The notes: generated by a model not told the origin, from the sequence alone. 64,000 nt of DNA from Emticicia soli (GCF_037860775.1 NZ_JBBEWC010000011.1:190887-254886); one strand, 5' to 3'; numbered from the stretch's first letter, positions 43,901 through 52,072 are shown. Numbers and translations: made by a program.

Positions 43901-44527
43901 ATAGTGGCTATCGTTAGAAGCAATAACCTTCACGCCATATTTTTTGGCAAACTTTAGCAATACTTCATTCACTCTTATTTGCTCGGGTATATCATGCCGC
44001 TGAATCTCTACATAATAATCTTCACCAAATCTATCGAGCCACCATTGAAACTCCTTCTCCCCTTCCTCCTCTCCTTTCCGAAGAATGGTTTTAGGTACAG
44101 TTGCGCCAATACAACAGGTTGTTGCAATTAGGCCCTCTTTATATTGTTCAATTAAAGCTTTGGTGATACGTGGGTATTTACCATACAAGCCCTCAATAAA
44201 GCCCAACGAACAAAGCTTGGTAAGGTTTTTATAACCAGTTGCGTTTTTAGCCAATAAAAGCTGATGAAAACGCTGGTCTTTTTGCTCTTTGGTAAATTGC
44301 TTACGGGTGTGGTCTTCTACTACATAAAACTCACAGCCAACAATGGGTTTTACATTGTATTTACCGGCAGTAGCCACAAAATCAAACACACCAAACATAT
44401 TACCGTGGTCGGTAATAGCTACAGCAGGCATATTATCGGCTTGTGCTTTGGCAAATAGTTTTTTTATGTCGGAAGCACCATCGAGGAGCGAAAATTGGGT
44501 GTGGTTATGTAAGTGCGAGAATTGCAT
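40943..44527 (-). CDS. dnaE: DNA polymerase III alpha subunit
   Basis: A 1194-residue replicative polymerase. An N-terminal PHP domain begins FSHLHNHTQFSLLDGASDIK with HxH. The polymerase core has GPGRGSAAGSAVAYCIGITN, SMPDIDTDFDDEGRQKVIDY (catalytic Asp pair) and PGPIAYIPNFINRKHGRE. Helix-hairpin-helix and OB-fold (EITIGGVVTNVQHRQSKNGN) segments follow, ending with a C-terminal tau-binding region. Length fits DnaE1. It acts in the cytoplasmic replisome with beta clamp and epsilon. Confidence 0.96.
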   Translation of the reverse strand: MQFSHLHNHTQFSLLDGASDIKKLFAKAQADNMPAVAITDHGNMFGVFDFVATAGKYNVKPIVGCEFYVVEDHTRKQFTKEQKDQRFHQLLLAKNATGYKNLTKLCSLGFIEGLYGKYPRITKALIEQYKEGLIATTCCIGATVPKTILRKGEEEGEKEFQWWLDRFGEDYYVEIQRHDIPEQIRVNEVLLKFAKKYGVKVIASNDSHYVDQQDWVAHDILLCVNTNEKMSTPSAKDFNDDETTARNTRFAFFNDQFYFKTTQEMSTLFSDIPAAIDNTNEIVDKVETLKLKRDIMLPNFPIPEEFKVHADDVMNQWEYLKHLTYEGARARYGEIGSEVQERLDFELFTIKSMGFAGYFLIVSDFIKAGRDLGVMIGPGRGSAAGSAVAYCIGITNIDPIKYNLLFERFLNPDRKSMPDIDTDFDDEGRQKVIDYVVQKYTKNQVAQIITYGTMATKSSIKDVARVMELPLADANYIAKLIPDKPTYGIDFQKLIHYPLEGPKSLSEIGLQGDEIENVKKVRAMYNGNDLTAKVLQQAEKLEGTVRNTGIHAAGIIIAPEELYNILPVSTSKDSDLLVTQYEGKIIEDAGVIKMDFLGLRNLTIIKDCLRMIKENHGVEIEIDEIALDDQKTYELFQRGETNAVFQFESDGMKKYMKDLKPDRLDDLIAMNALYRPGPIAYIPNFINRKHGREEVTYDLPDMEEYLGETYGITVYQEQVMLLSQKLAGFSKGDADVLRKAMGKKDRKTLDKLKPQFLEGAKAKGHPEKVLEKIWTDWEAFASYAFNKSHSTCYAFVAYQTAYLKAHYPSEYMAAVLTSQLGNIEKITFFMEECKAIGLPILGPDVNESQKQFSVNKKGELRFGMGGIKGSGDAAVDAVIEERTKGGPFKDIFDFITRVNLRTVNKKTLESFAYAGAFDCFTDLHRAQYFDASDGTTLIEKLIKYANKHHENANAGQNSLFGAIGGSGFEIAKPKVNPVEKWGDIEKLRLEKEVVGFYISGHPLDEFSMEMRRCTPLNEVFEANNQNKEITIGGVVTNVQHRQSKNGNPFGILKIEDYNSSMEMMLFGQDYVNFSKFLTMGLFLFIRGKLQNKWGREGDWDFKPISMELLSELRNKMFKEIKINLGLHQINAQLIQEIDDMATRYPGNFDFKLSVKDIDERLDVLLLSRKIKVASTNDFVKELKQIVGDENVVFA

Positions 44528-44789
44528 ATATTCGGGGTTACTTAAATTACTATAACACTAAATTACTAAAAAAAACTATCTTAAACACGCATTAATTTTC
44601 TATTAACGTATAAATCACTGAATATCAGTAGTCGTTTTCGAGCTTTTTTCAGTCTATTAAAAAGACCCTTTCTGGTGGCAATAAGTTTTTTCGGTTTTTA
44701 ATTTCTATTTACCGATTTTTTAGCAATTTTACCGCTCCCAAAATTTTGTATTTTTATCATAAAACTTTGAAATAATTCAACACCCGAAG

Positions 44790-45812
44790 ATGCCTATTAA
44801 CAGAACTGAAATTGAAACCATTTTTAAAAGAATTAGTACCTTACGGATTGGAGTAATTGGTGATTTTGCAGTAGACTTTTATTATGATATTAATTACCAC
44901 ACCAACGAATATTCGGTTGAAACAAATAAAGAGGTTTTCTGGGCAAGTAAGCCGCATTCGTCATTAGGCGCAGCCGGAAATGTAGTAAATAACCTGAGTG
45001 CACTCGGCGCAAAAAACATAAAGGTTTTTGGCTGTGTCGGCGATGACATTTACGGGCGAGAAATGCAGAGTTTGTTTCATGCGATTGGCGCTGACACCCA
45101 GCATCTACAAATTCTTTCTTCTGGTTGGGATACCTGTACTTATACAAAACCCATGTCGGTAGAGGGTGAGTCTAATCGACTCGATTTTGGTACCAATAAC
45201 CAATTAGATGAGGAGATATTTAACAAATTACTAGCTACCCTAGCAACAGCTCTGCCCGAACTTGATGTACTGGTTATTAATCAGCAATTTCCGAATCCCC
45301 TACTCAACCCAAAACGAATTGAGCAACTCAATACCCTTATCGCACAATCTTCTGATTGTTTATTTGTATCCGATTTGCGTGCCTACGGCTATTGTATCAA
45401 AAATACGATTCTGAAAGTAAATACCGAAGAAATGGCGCGCTTGCTCAATATCAAAGAAATTGATGAAGCCAACGAAAGTGCCTGTATTGAGCATGGCAAA
45501 AATCTGCAAGCACAAATTGGTGATTGTCTGATTGTAACCCGTGGCGAGCATGGCATTTTATATCTGGATAAAGAAGAAACGCAGAATGTAAAGGCGATTC
45601 CGATTAAAAATGAGATAGATACAGTAGGTGCCGGAGATACCGTAGTAGCCGCCTTCTCGGCAAGCCGAGGTGCAGGCGCATCTATTCATGAATCTCTAGA
45701 AATCGCTAACCTGGCAGCGGCTGTTACGGTTCAGAAATTGCGTCAGACCGGCACTGCAACATTAGACGAAATCTTAACAGTTTACGAGAAAAATTCAAAC
45801 AAAACCTATTAA
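44790..45812 (+). CDS. PfkB-family sugar kinase
   Basis: A 340-residue cytoplasmic kinase. N-terminal RIGVIGDFAVDFYYDI, the substrate loop SLGAAGNVVNNLSALGAKNI (GAAGNVA-like), and the PfkB signature NEIDTVGAGDTVVAAFSASR with catalytic Asp. The N-terminal pattern is nearest to the HldE/RfaE kinase domain, but no adenylyltransferase domain is fused and no heptose genes are near. The stop is 7 nt before an AGE-type epimerase gene, so the two probably work on one sugar. Substrate unknown. Confidence 0.85.
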   Translation: MPINRTEIETIFKRISTLRIGVIGDFAVDFYYDINYHTNEYSVETNKEVFWASKPHSSLGAAGNVVNNLSALGAKNIKVFGCVGDDIYGREMQSLFHAIGADTQHLQILSSGWDTCTYTKPMSVEGESNRLDFGTNNQLDEEIFNKLLATLATALPELDVLVINQQFPNPLLNPKRIEQLNTLIAQSSDCLFVSDLRAYGYCIKNTILKVNTEEMARLLNIKEIDEANESACIEHGKNLQAQIGDCLIVTRGEHGILYLDKEETQNVKAIPIKNEIDTVGAGDTVVAAFSASRGAGASIHESLEIANLAAAVTVQKLRQTGTATLDEILTVYEKNSNKTY

Positions 45813-45819
45813 TATACCT

Positions 45820-47097
45820 ATGTACTCAAAAGAAACCGCTCTTCAACTCCGCGATGAAATAAAAAACTATCTTAATTCAAGTTTGCTACCTTTCTGGATT
45901 ACCAGAACTGTTGACACAGAAAATGGTGGTTTCCTGACGCACTTCGACCAGTTTGGCAATGATTCGGGCGAAGATGAAAAATCATTGATTGCTCAGTCTC
46001 GCTCTGTATTTACTTACTCTTCGGCTCACCGTGCCGGATATGGCGGCGGAAAACTGGCCGAAATGGCCAAACATGGCGTTGATTTCCTACTTGATAAAAT
46101 GTGGGACAAAGAATTTGGTGGGTTTTACTGGATGGTAAACCGCAAAGGCGAAGTAACGATTGACGAAAAAATAGTTTACGGCCACAGTTTTGCCATTTAT
46201 AGTCTGAGTGAATATACGCTGGCAACTGGTGACCCACGTGGACAAGAGTATGCCGAAAAAGTATTTGACCTACTCCAGAAATATGCAGTAGATACCAATT
46301 ATGGTGGCTATTGGGAAATGTTTTTAAGGAATTGGGATTTAAAAGGCCCGGGAGCAGCAGGAGGCGACAGAAAAACCCTTGATGCCCATATGCACTTAAT
46401 GGAGGCCTTCACGACGCTTTATGAATGTACAGGACAACAAGTGCACAGACGTAAATTGCTAGAGATAATAGAATTGCTTACCAAGAAAATAATGCACCCT
46501 GAGTATGGAACCGGAATTCCGCAATTCTGGGCTGATTGGTCGGTTGCACCTCAGATAAAGTTTGATATTGTGTGGGGTTGGGATAGATTTACAGAAGATG
46601 GGCATAAAGCATCAGCCGAAGATAATACAAGCTACGGACATAACTCTGAATTTGCCTGGTTGCTGATGCATGCACTTGATATTCTTGACTTACCTTATGA
46701 TACACACCGAGAGCAAATAATTAAATCGTTCAGCCACTCGGTTGATAATGGGATTGACTGGGAATATGGCGGTGTATATGTTGAGGGCTCACATGCCGGA
46801 GAAGTATATGACCGTGAAAAAGAATTCTGGCAACAAGCCGAAATGCTGATCGGTATGCTTGATGCATTCCAATACCTGAAAGACGAAAAATACTGGAATG
46901 CTTACGTAAACGTACACCGTTTTGTGTTCGACAAAATGATTAACCATGCTGTAGGTGAATGGTGGCCTTTGATGACCCGCCAAGGAGAGCCTATCTGGAA
47001 ACACATGAGCCATTCGTGGAAGATTAATTACCATGATGTGCGCTCTATGGTGCAATCTGTTGTAAGACTTAATAAGATTTTGAACTCAGATTTGTAA
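45820..47097 (+). CDS. AGE-family 2-epimerase (cellobiose/mannobiose 2-epimerase type)
   Basis: A 425-residue cytoplasmic (alpha/alpha)6-barrel protein with no signal peptide. It has GGFLTHFDQFGN, RSVFTYSSAHRAGYGG, EKIVYGHSFAIYSLSEYTLA, KTLDAHMHLMEAFTTLY and SYGHNSEFAWLLMHALD; the His residues in YGHS, DAHMHL and GHNSE match the catalytic His positions of AGE and cellobiose 2-epimerases. These invert C2 of a reducing-end sugar, for example cellobiose to glucosyl-mannose. Co-transcription with the PfkB kinase suggests handling of an imported oligosaccharide or its product. Confidence 0.85.
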   Translation: MYSKETALQLRDEIKNYLNSSLLPFWITRTVDTENGGFLTHFDQFGNDSGEDEKSLIAQSRSVFTYSSAHRAGYGGGKLAEMAKHGVDFLLDKMWDKEFGGFYWMVNRKGEVTIDEKIVYGHSFAIYSLSEYTLATGDPRGQEYAEKVFDLLQKYAVDTNYGGYWEMFLRNWDLKGPGAAGGDRKTLDAHMHLMEAFTTLYECTGQQVHRRKLLEIIELLTKKIMHPEYGTGIPQFWADWSVAPQIKFDIVWGWDRFTEDGHKASAEDNTSYGHNSEFAWLLMHALDILDLPYDTHREQIIKSFSHSVDNGIDWEYGGVYVEGSHAGEVYDREKEFWQQAEMLIGMLDAFQYLKDEKYWNAYVNVHRFVFDKMINHAVGEWWPLMTRQGEPIWKHMSHSWKINYHDVRSMVQSVVRLNKILNSDL

Positions 47098-47122
47098 ATA
47101 CAATAAATGTATTGTATTTTTG
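47091..47122 (+). promoter_or_regulatory. Bacteroidota-type promoter for rpmI-rplT
   Basis: TTTG (47091-47094), 20-nt spacer and TATTTTTG (47115-47122) match the TTTG/TAnnTTTG consensus. The -33 box overlaps the last codons of the epimerase gene. The leader to the rpmI ATG is about 35-40 nt. Confidence 0.6.
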
Positions 47123-47166
47123 CACCCCAATTTACTTTTTTGTTCAATACTTAAAGTTTCAGTACA

Positions 47167-47361
47167 ATGCCAAAACAAAAAACCAATTCTGGAGCGAAAA
47201 AACGCTTCAAAATTACAGGTACTGGTAAAATCAAGCGTAAACACGCTTTCCATAGCCACATCCTGACCAAAAAATCAAACAAACGTAAAAGAAACCTAGT
47301 TTCTGCTACATTAGTAAGCCCAGCTGATACAAACCGTATCGAAGCTTTACTAAACATGTAA
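47167..47361 (+). CDS. rpmI: Large ribosomal subunit protein bL35
   Basis: A 64-residue, very basic ribosomal protein: MPKQKTNSGAKKRFKITGTG, KIKRKHAFHSHILTKKSNKR and a C-terminal LVSATLVSPADTNRIEALLN. Length and pattern are standard for bL35 of the 50S subunit. rplT follows after 106 nt. infC, which usually precedes these two genes, is not upstream here; the neighbour is a sugar epimerase gene. Confidence 0.97.
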   Translation: MPKQKTNSGAKKRFKITGTGKIKRKHAFHSHILTKKSNKRKRNLVSATLVSPADTNRIEALLNM

Positions 47362-47467
47362 TTGTAGTCTTCAGACTCTTACATTGGTTCAATTGTTTCA
47401 CCCGATGAATGGCACCAAAGAGTTGTGGTATTAACCCAACCGCCAAAGTCAAAAAACTTACATCAAA

Positions 47468-47812
47468 ATGCCTAGAAGTGTCAATCACGTTGCGTCAAGA
47501 GCAAGACGTAAGAAAGTTTTAAAATTAGCCAAAGGCTATTACGGACGTCGTAAGAACGTTTGGACGGTTGCTAAAAACGCCGTTGAAAAAGGTTTAGTAT
47601 ATGCTTACTCTGGTCGTAAGCAAAAGAAAAGAAGTTACCGCCGTTTATGGATTGTTCGTATTAACGCAGGGGTTCGTCCGTTAGGATTATCATACTCTGT
47701 TTTGATCGACAAACTAAACAAGGCTGGCGTTGAATTGAACAGAAAAGTATTGGCCGACTTGGCTATGAACCACCCAGAAGCGTTCAGAGCTGTAGTTGAA
47801 AAAGTAAAATAA
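47468..47812 (+). CDS. rplT: Large ribosomal subunit protein bL20
   Basis: A 114-residue basic protein: MPRSVNHVASRARRKKVLKL, AKGYYGRRKNVWTVAKNAVE, YRRLWIVRINAGVRPLGLSY and the C-terminal LADLAMNHPEAFRAVVEKVK. It binds 23S rRNA early in 50S assembly. In many bacteria it represses its own operon by binding the leader; the 106-nt rpmI-rplT gap could hold such a site, but I see no clear mimic of the rRNA target. A strong terminator follows. Confidence 0.97.
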   Translation: MPRSVNHVASRARRKKVLKLAKGYYGRRKNVWTVAKNAVEKGLVYAYSGRKQKKRSYRRLWIVRINAGVRPLGLSYSVLIDKLNKAGVELNRKVLADLAMNHPEAFRAVVEKVK

Positions 47813-47838
47813 GCAGCAGATTCTTAATTCTCTGTTAT

Positions 47839-47875
47839 AAGAGGTATCAACTAGCGTTGATACCTCTTCTTTTTT
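47839..47875 (+). terminator. Terminator after rplT
   Basis: AAGAGGTATCAAC and GTTGATACCTCTT pair perfectly over 13 bp around TAGC, followed by a T run. It lies 26 nt after rplT and just beyond the convergent NuiA-like gene's stop (47877), so its stem may serve both. Confidence 0.9.
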
Positions 47876-47876
47876 A

Positions 47877-48332
47877 TTAGCTTTCTATTATCAGGGTTTT
47901 TAAACCTTTCCATTTGCCTTCAAAATCTTTACCAATCAGATATGCCTCAATCTCTACTCTTCCGGCTCTCAGATACTCTAATTCGGTAAGGTTTTCTTGC
48001 ATAATAGTTTTGATTTTGGCGAACTTCTCGGCTCTTTCGGTCTCGTAGTCAGTCCACCAATCCTGTTTGTTAAGCACTACATCAAAGAATTTTTCCCAAG
48101 GTAGGCTCTCTACTCTGTCAGACGGCGTAAGGCCAATGTATTTTCTGAACAGAATAGTGTTAAAAGGCCCCGGATGATCGGCTTGCCAATCGATTACCTT
48201 CAGTTTTTCGTCAGATTCACTCGGGTATAATAAATCAACAACGCTATCTTTGAGTACCTCAACTACCGATTTTTGAACAATGCTTGTTTCTTTAGAAGAT
48301 TCTGGCTCAATACTGTTTTTTTTTGATTCCAT
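47877..48332 (-). CDS. Nuclease A inhibitor-like (NuiA) protein
   Basis: A 151-residue soluble protein. LLYPSESDEKLKVIDWQ resembles the GLLFMSESEYPFEVFLW opening of Anabaena NuiA (from memory). The C-terminal RAGRVEIEAYLIGKDFEGKW then LKTLIIES matches its ending, where NuiA has a YVIGxTxxGxxxG(I/L)xT pattern. NuiA inhibits the secreted nuclease NucA. About 25 residues of polar N-terminal extension precede the domain, and there is no signal peptide. No nuclease gene is next to it, so in vivo target is open. The gene stands alone. Confidence 0.72.
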   Translation of the reverse strand: MESKKNSIEPESSKETSIVQKSVVEVLKDSVVDLLYPSESDEKLKVIDWQADHPGPFNTILFRKYIGLTPSDRVESLPWEKFFDVVLNKQDWWTDYETERAEKFAKIKTIMQENLTELEYLRAGRVEIEAYLIGKDFEGKWKGLKTLIIES

Positions 48333-48449
48333 TTTGTTACTTTACATAAATTTTGTAGTCCAAACAGGGCATAATTAAATCGGGATTCTGGTTTAAAAGT
48401 AAGAAAAAAATAGTATTGTCCTTATTAACAACCATAAAAAAACAAAAAA

Positions 48450-49040
48450 ATGTTAGAAGTTTTGCAAGGTCTTATTCAGCAGCACGGTCAGGGAGCAGTA
48501 GTAAACAACCCAGCGGTGCCTAATCAGTATAATAATGGAGTGATGGATGAGGTAATGTCAGGATTAGTTAATGGCTTGTCAAATCAGGCAACTAGCCAGG
48601 GCGGTTTAGGTAGCTTGCTTGGGCTACTTGGTGGTGGTGCTGGCTCAAACCAAAACTTGATGTCGAACCCGGTGGTTGCTAATATTGCACAAAGTGTTAT
48701 TGGTAATCTTATGCAAAAATTTGGCTTGTCAAATTCTGCAGCAGCAAGTGTTGTAGCTGGTTTGATTCCAAGTGTGCTAGGGAGCCTTATCAGTAAAGCT
48801 AACGACCCTAACGATGATTCGGTAAATACAGGTGGTATTATGGATGTGCTATCAGGTGGAAAAACCTCAGGTATTGACTTTGGCAGTATTTTAAGCTCAG
48901 GCGCCGGAGCATTGGCCGATGGAAAATTAGATATGAATGATTTGATTAACATTGCCGGCAGCGCTATGGGAGGCAACAAACAACAACAAAATGGCGGTGG
49001 TCTTGGCGGCCTTTTAGGTGGCTTGTTTGGTGGCAAATAA
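48450..49040 (+). CDS. Gly-rich DUF937/YidB-like protein
   Basis: A 196-residue protein without signal peptide. It is rich in Gly, Asn, Ser and Leu: LGSLLGLLGGGAGSNQN, an amphipathic helical core NPVVANIAQSVIGNLMQKFG, LSNSAAASVVAGLIPSVLGS, and a C-terminal GGGLGGLLGGLFGGK. The arrangement of short helical repeats and Gly-rich ends resembles DUF937 and YidB-like proteins, whose function is unknown. Assignment is by pattern only. The gene is monocistronic and ends before a hairpin with a T run. Confidence 0.7.
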   Translation: MLEVLQGLIQQHGQGAVVNNPAVPNQYNNGVMDEVMSGLVNGLSNQATSQGGLGSLLGLLGGGAGSNQNLMSNPVVANIAQSVIGNLMQKFGLSNSAAASVVAGLIPSVLGSLISKANDPNDDSVNTGGIMDVLSGGKTSGIDFGSILSSGAGALADGKLDMNDLINIAGSAMGGNKQQQNGGGLGGLLGGLFGGK

Positions 49041-49126
49041 TTTTGTCAGATAAGTATTAGCTTACCAGAATAGTTGTTTTAAATAAATCTCTATTCCGAT
49101 TGTAAGATTGGTCTTGACTCGACGTT

Positions 49127-49197
49127 AAAACCAAATCATCAAAAAATTTACCGTTTAATCAATAATGGTATTTTTTTTATGGTTTGGTTTTTTCTTT
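49127..49197 (+). terminator. Long-loop terminator after the DUF937-like gene
   Basis: AAAACCAAATCAT (49127-49139) pairs with ATGGTTTGGTTTT (49179-49191) with one G-U pair, followed by TTTC then T residues. The loop is 39 nt. It abuts the promoter of the next gene. Confidence 0.5.
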
Positions 49198-49201
49198 TTG
49201 G

Positions 49202-49209
49202 TATTTTTG
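49202..49209 (+). promoter_or_regulatory. Candidate -7 element (TATTTTTG) for the NPCBM acetylesterase-like gene
   Basis: Exact TAnnTTTG match. A TTTG at 49183-49186 lies 15 nt upstream, slightly short for a -33 box and located inside the terminator stem. The leader to the ATG at 49363 would be about 150 nt. Confidence 0.4.
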
Positions 49210-49362
49210 CAAATGATTATGTCCAAAAAGTAATATCTGGAACTGCTAAATTTATTATTAAAATCTGAGTAAACCTTACCTATTATCAAATACTAACCAT
49301 CATGATTTTTGGTCGAGGTCTGCTTGCAAATCATATCCTCCTTAGCGTCAACTAAAAAAAAC

Positions 49363-51939
49363 ATGACTCTTAAAACTTTACATTTGCTGTTACTTGTTTC
49401 GTTAATTACATTATTGCAATCTAACGCTCAGATAAGTATTACTTTTCCGATGGAGAACGCTGTTTTTCAACGGAACCAATTCAATTTTGCAAGCCTTTCA
49501 ATAGCTGGTAATTACCCCGCAAATACGACTGTCAGCTCGGTTCAGGCACGCCTTATAAATCCTGGAAATGAAAGTATTGCAAGAGACTGGACCACCATTC
49601 AGAATAATCCGACAGGTGGTGTTTTTACGGGCACGCTTACCGGAGTAGCCGGTGGATGGTATAGATTAGAACTAAGAAGTTTCACAAACGGTAATGTAAG
49701 TGGAACAGCTACACTTAACCGTGTAGGTATAGGTGAGGTTTTTTTGATAGCAGGGCAATCTAATGCACAAGGGTTAGATAACGTTGGTTATCCTGCAACC
49801 GACGAAAGAGTTGTAACACACAACGAATTATCGTGGTATGATAATAATGCGGGCCAATGTGATAATAAATTCCCTAATTATCCTTCGTTTTCACAAATTA
49901 CCAATAGCACTATTTCCAAGACAGGGTTTAGCAGTTGGTGCTATGGCAAATTAGGCGATATGCTAACAAGCAGGCTGGGGGTTCCGGTTGCTTTTTTTAA
50001 TGGAGCAGCCACATCAACTTCAAGTATTAACTGGCGTGAGAGCTCTAATGGGCAACCTACTGAAAATCATTACAACCCATCTCAACCTACCTTCTGTAAT
50101 CAGCAAGGAGTACCTTATACCGGCTTGAAACGCATCATGAATTATTATGCTTCAGTTTTTGGTGTACGGGCTATTCTGTGGCATCATGGTGAAACGGATA
50201 ATTACATTAATACAACCGGAAGTGCCTATCTGGATAATATGTATTATATAATCAATAAAAGCCGTAGCGATTTTGGCAGTACTATTCCGTGGGTTATATC
50301 AAAAGCTACCCTTTTTAACGATACTGATACTCAAGCAGATATTAAAGTTGCCCAACAAAATTTAGGCAACGATAACGGAAACAAACTATTTTCGGGGCCA
50401 GATACAGATGCCTTACCAGGGCCTGCAAATCGCGCAGATGGTGTACATTTTAAACTTGAAGCTCTTCCTGATCTTGCAAATCTCTGGAATGCTTCATTAG
50501 ATGGCAATTTTTTCAGTAACGCAACACCAATTACAGCTAAAACGCTTCCGGTTGTAAATGTGAACATTATAAATACTGAATTTCAATTGACTGCACCAGG
50601 AGGCTATGTTGCTTACAAATGGGTAAGATTAGATGCCGGGAATACCGACTATGAAGACCCAGCCGAGGCTACAACGCAGGTCATAAGCCGAACAAGTGGA
50701 ACTTACCGTTGTTATCTGACCGATTCGCAGGGCAATATTACTTTTACACAACCTGTTATTTGTGGTTGCACAGGCGCTGTTAACTGTAATGGCATGACAT
50801 ACCTTTCGAATATGGTGGCATGTACTGCCATTAGCGGTCTTGGCGCTGTAAGATACGACCAAAGCCACTCGGGAAATCCTATAAAATTAAAAGGGACCAC
50901 TTATCCAAAAGGTATCGGGTGCCATGCCAACTCAGAAATTACCTATAAATTGAATGGCAATTTTGGCCGCTTTATATCAGATATTGGTATTGATGATGCC
51001 ATTGATGCAAATGACACACAGAGTTCGGCTTATTTCAGAGTATATGTAGACAACATTTTAAAATACCAAAGCCCTCTTTTAAGTAGAAGTAGCCCTACTA
51101 TTAAAATAAATATTAATGTACAGGGCGGACAAGAATTAAAAATAATTACTAATCAAGGCCCTGATAATTTCAATTCTGACCATACAGATTGGGCCGGAGC
51201 CAGGCTACATTGTATAGATAATCAAAGCCCGACAATTCCGGCAAACTTACACGAAAGCCAGATAAGCCAGAATTGTGCAACTCTTAATTGGTCTGCCTCT
51301 ACTGATAACATGGAAGTTGATAAATATTATATATACCTGAGTAACGTATTAATAGATTCAGTAGATGCTCCTTTAACAACTTATCGTATCAAAAACCTAG
51401 AGGCATCTTACTACTATACAGCAACGGTACGTGCCAAGGATTACTCAGGAAATCTTTCTGCGGCAAGTAATACAGTAGAAATAATAACCTTATCAAATCT
51501 TGTAGTTGCCGCAAAACCTCAAACCATTAATATAGGTCAGTATTCTTTACTAGAAACTTCATTTAACTTCTCTTGTCCTGGTGGAACTATTATCTGGAGT
51601 ACTGGTGCTACCACTAATTCAATAACTGTTAGCCCAACCGTTACAACAGATTATACTGCTGCATGCAAAATAAATGAATGTATAAGCAATGTTTCAACAG
51701 TAACTGTTAAAGTGAACCCTAACTGTACTACTTCTTATAACTTTGTAAGTCCTGAAAATGATTTTACAGGGTCTGAAACTAACTTGTCATTACGCGCTAC
51801 AACCGTTATTTCGGCACAAAACTCTATTCTGAACAATGCCAAAGTGGTATATCAGGCAGGGCAGGCTATAATGCTCGAGCCAGGCTTTAAGACTGAGACC
51901 GGAACGGTTTTCATGGCACGAATAGCAGGTTGCAACTAG
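49363..51939 (+). CDS. Sialate O-acetylesterase-like protein with NPCBM and fibronectin-like domains
   Basis: About 858 residues from the ATG at 49363, chosen for its signal peptide (MTLKTLHLLLLVSLITLLQS). Domains: beta domain to about 120; SGNH/SASA domain with LIAGQSNAQGLDNVGYP, AILWHHGETDNY and RADGVHFKLEALPD; an Ig-like segment; an NPCBM carbohydrate-binding domain (YDQSHSGNPIKLKGTTYPKG, IGCHANSEITYKLNG); a fibronectin III domain (TLNWSASTDNMEVDKYYIYL). The C-terminal domain ends MLEPGFKTETGTVFMARIAG then CN, similar to the C-terminus of the protein at 16904-18928. It likely deacetylates a glycan held by the NPCBM domain. It lacks a typical T9SS sorting domain. Confidence 0.85.
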   Translation: MTLKTLHLLLLVSLITLLQSNAQISITFPMENAVFQRNQFNFASLSIAGNYPANTTVSSVQARLINPGNESIARDWTTIQNNPTGGVFTGTLTGVAGGWYRLELRSFTNGNVSGTATLNRVGIGEVFLIAGQSNAQGLDNVGYPATDERVVTHNELSWYDNNAGQCDNKFPNYPSFSQITNSTISKTGFSSWCYGKLGDMLTSRLGVPVAFFNGAATSTSSINWRESSNGQPTENHYNPSQPTFCNQQGVPYTGLKRIMNYYASVFGVRAILWHHGETDNYINTTGSAYLDNMYYIINKSRSDFGSTIPWVISKATLFNDTDTQADIKVAQQNLGNDNGNKLFSGPDTDALPGPANRADGVHFKLEALPDLANLWNASLDGNFFSNATPITAKTLPVVNVNIINTEFQLTAPGGYVAYKWVRLDAGNTDYEDPAEATTQVISRTSGTYRCYLTDSQGNITFTQPVICGCTGAVNCNGMTYLSNMVACTAISGLGAVRYDQSHSGNPIKLKGTTYPKGIGCHANSEITYKLNGNFGRFISDIGIDDAIDANDTQSSAYFRVYVDNILKYQSPLLSRSSPTIKININVQGGQELKIITNQGPDNFNSDHTDWAGARLHCIDNQSPTIPANLHESQISQNCATLNWSASTDNMEVDKYYIYLSNVLIDSVDAPLTTYRIKNLEASYYYTATVRAKDYSGNLSAASNTVEIITLSNLVVAAKPQTINIGQYSLLETSFNFSCPGGTIIWSTGATTNSITVSPTVTTDYTAACKINECISNVSTVTVKVNPNCTTSYNFVSPENDFTGSETNLSLRATTVISAQNSILNNAKVVYQAGQAIMLEPGFKTETGTVFMARIAGCN

Positions 51940-51973
51940 AAAAAGCCGTAATGACAGATTGTAAGTATTCTTT

Positions 51974-52001
51974 TTTGACAAAAAATAAAGCGTTTGTCAA
52001 A
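51974..52001 (+). promoter_or_regulatory. 9-bp inverted repeat upstream of dnaK
   Basis: TTTGACAAA and TTTGTCAAA flank a 10-nt spacer, 135 nt before the dnaK ATG and 35 nt after the preceding stop. It overlaps a second possible stem, AAAGCG/CGCTTT. It may be a weak terminator of the upstream gene or an operator. Confidence 0.4.
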
Positions 52002-52072
52002 ATCGCTTTATACTCCATTAATTCAACGATTACATACTGCCAATCTGTCAGTTTTTTCTGCCAAACAAATGC

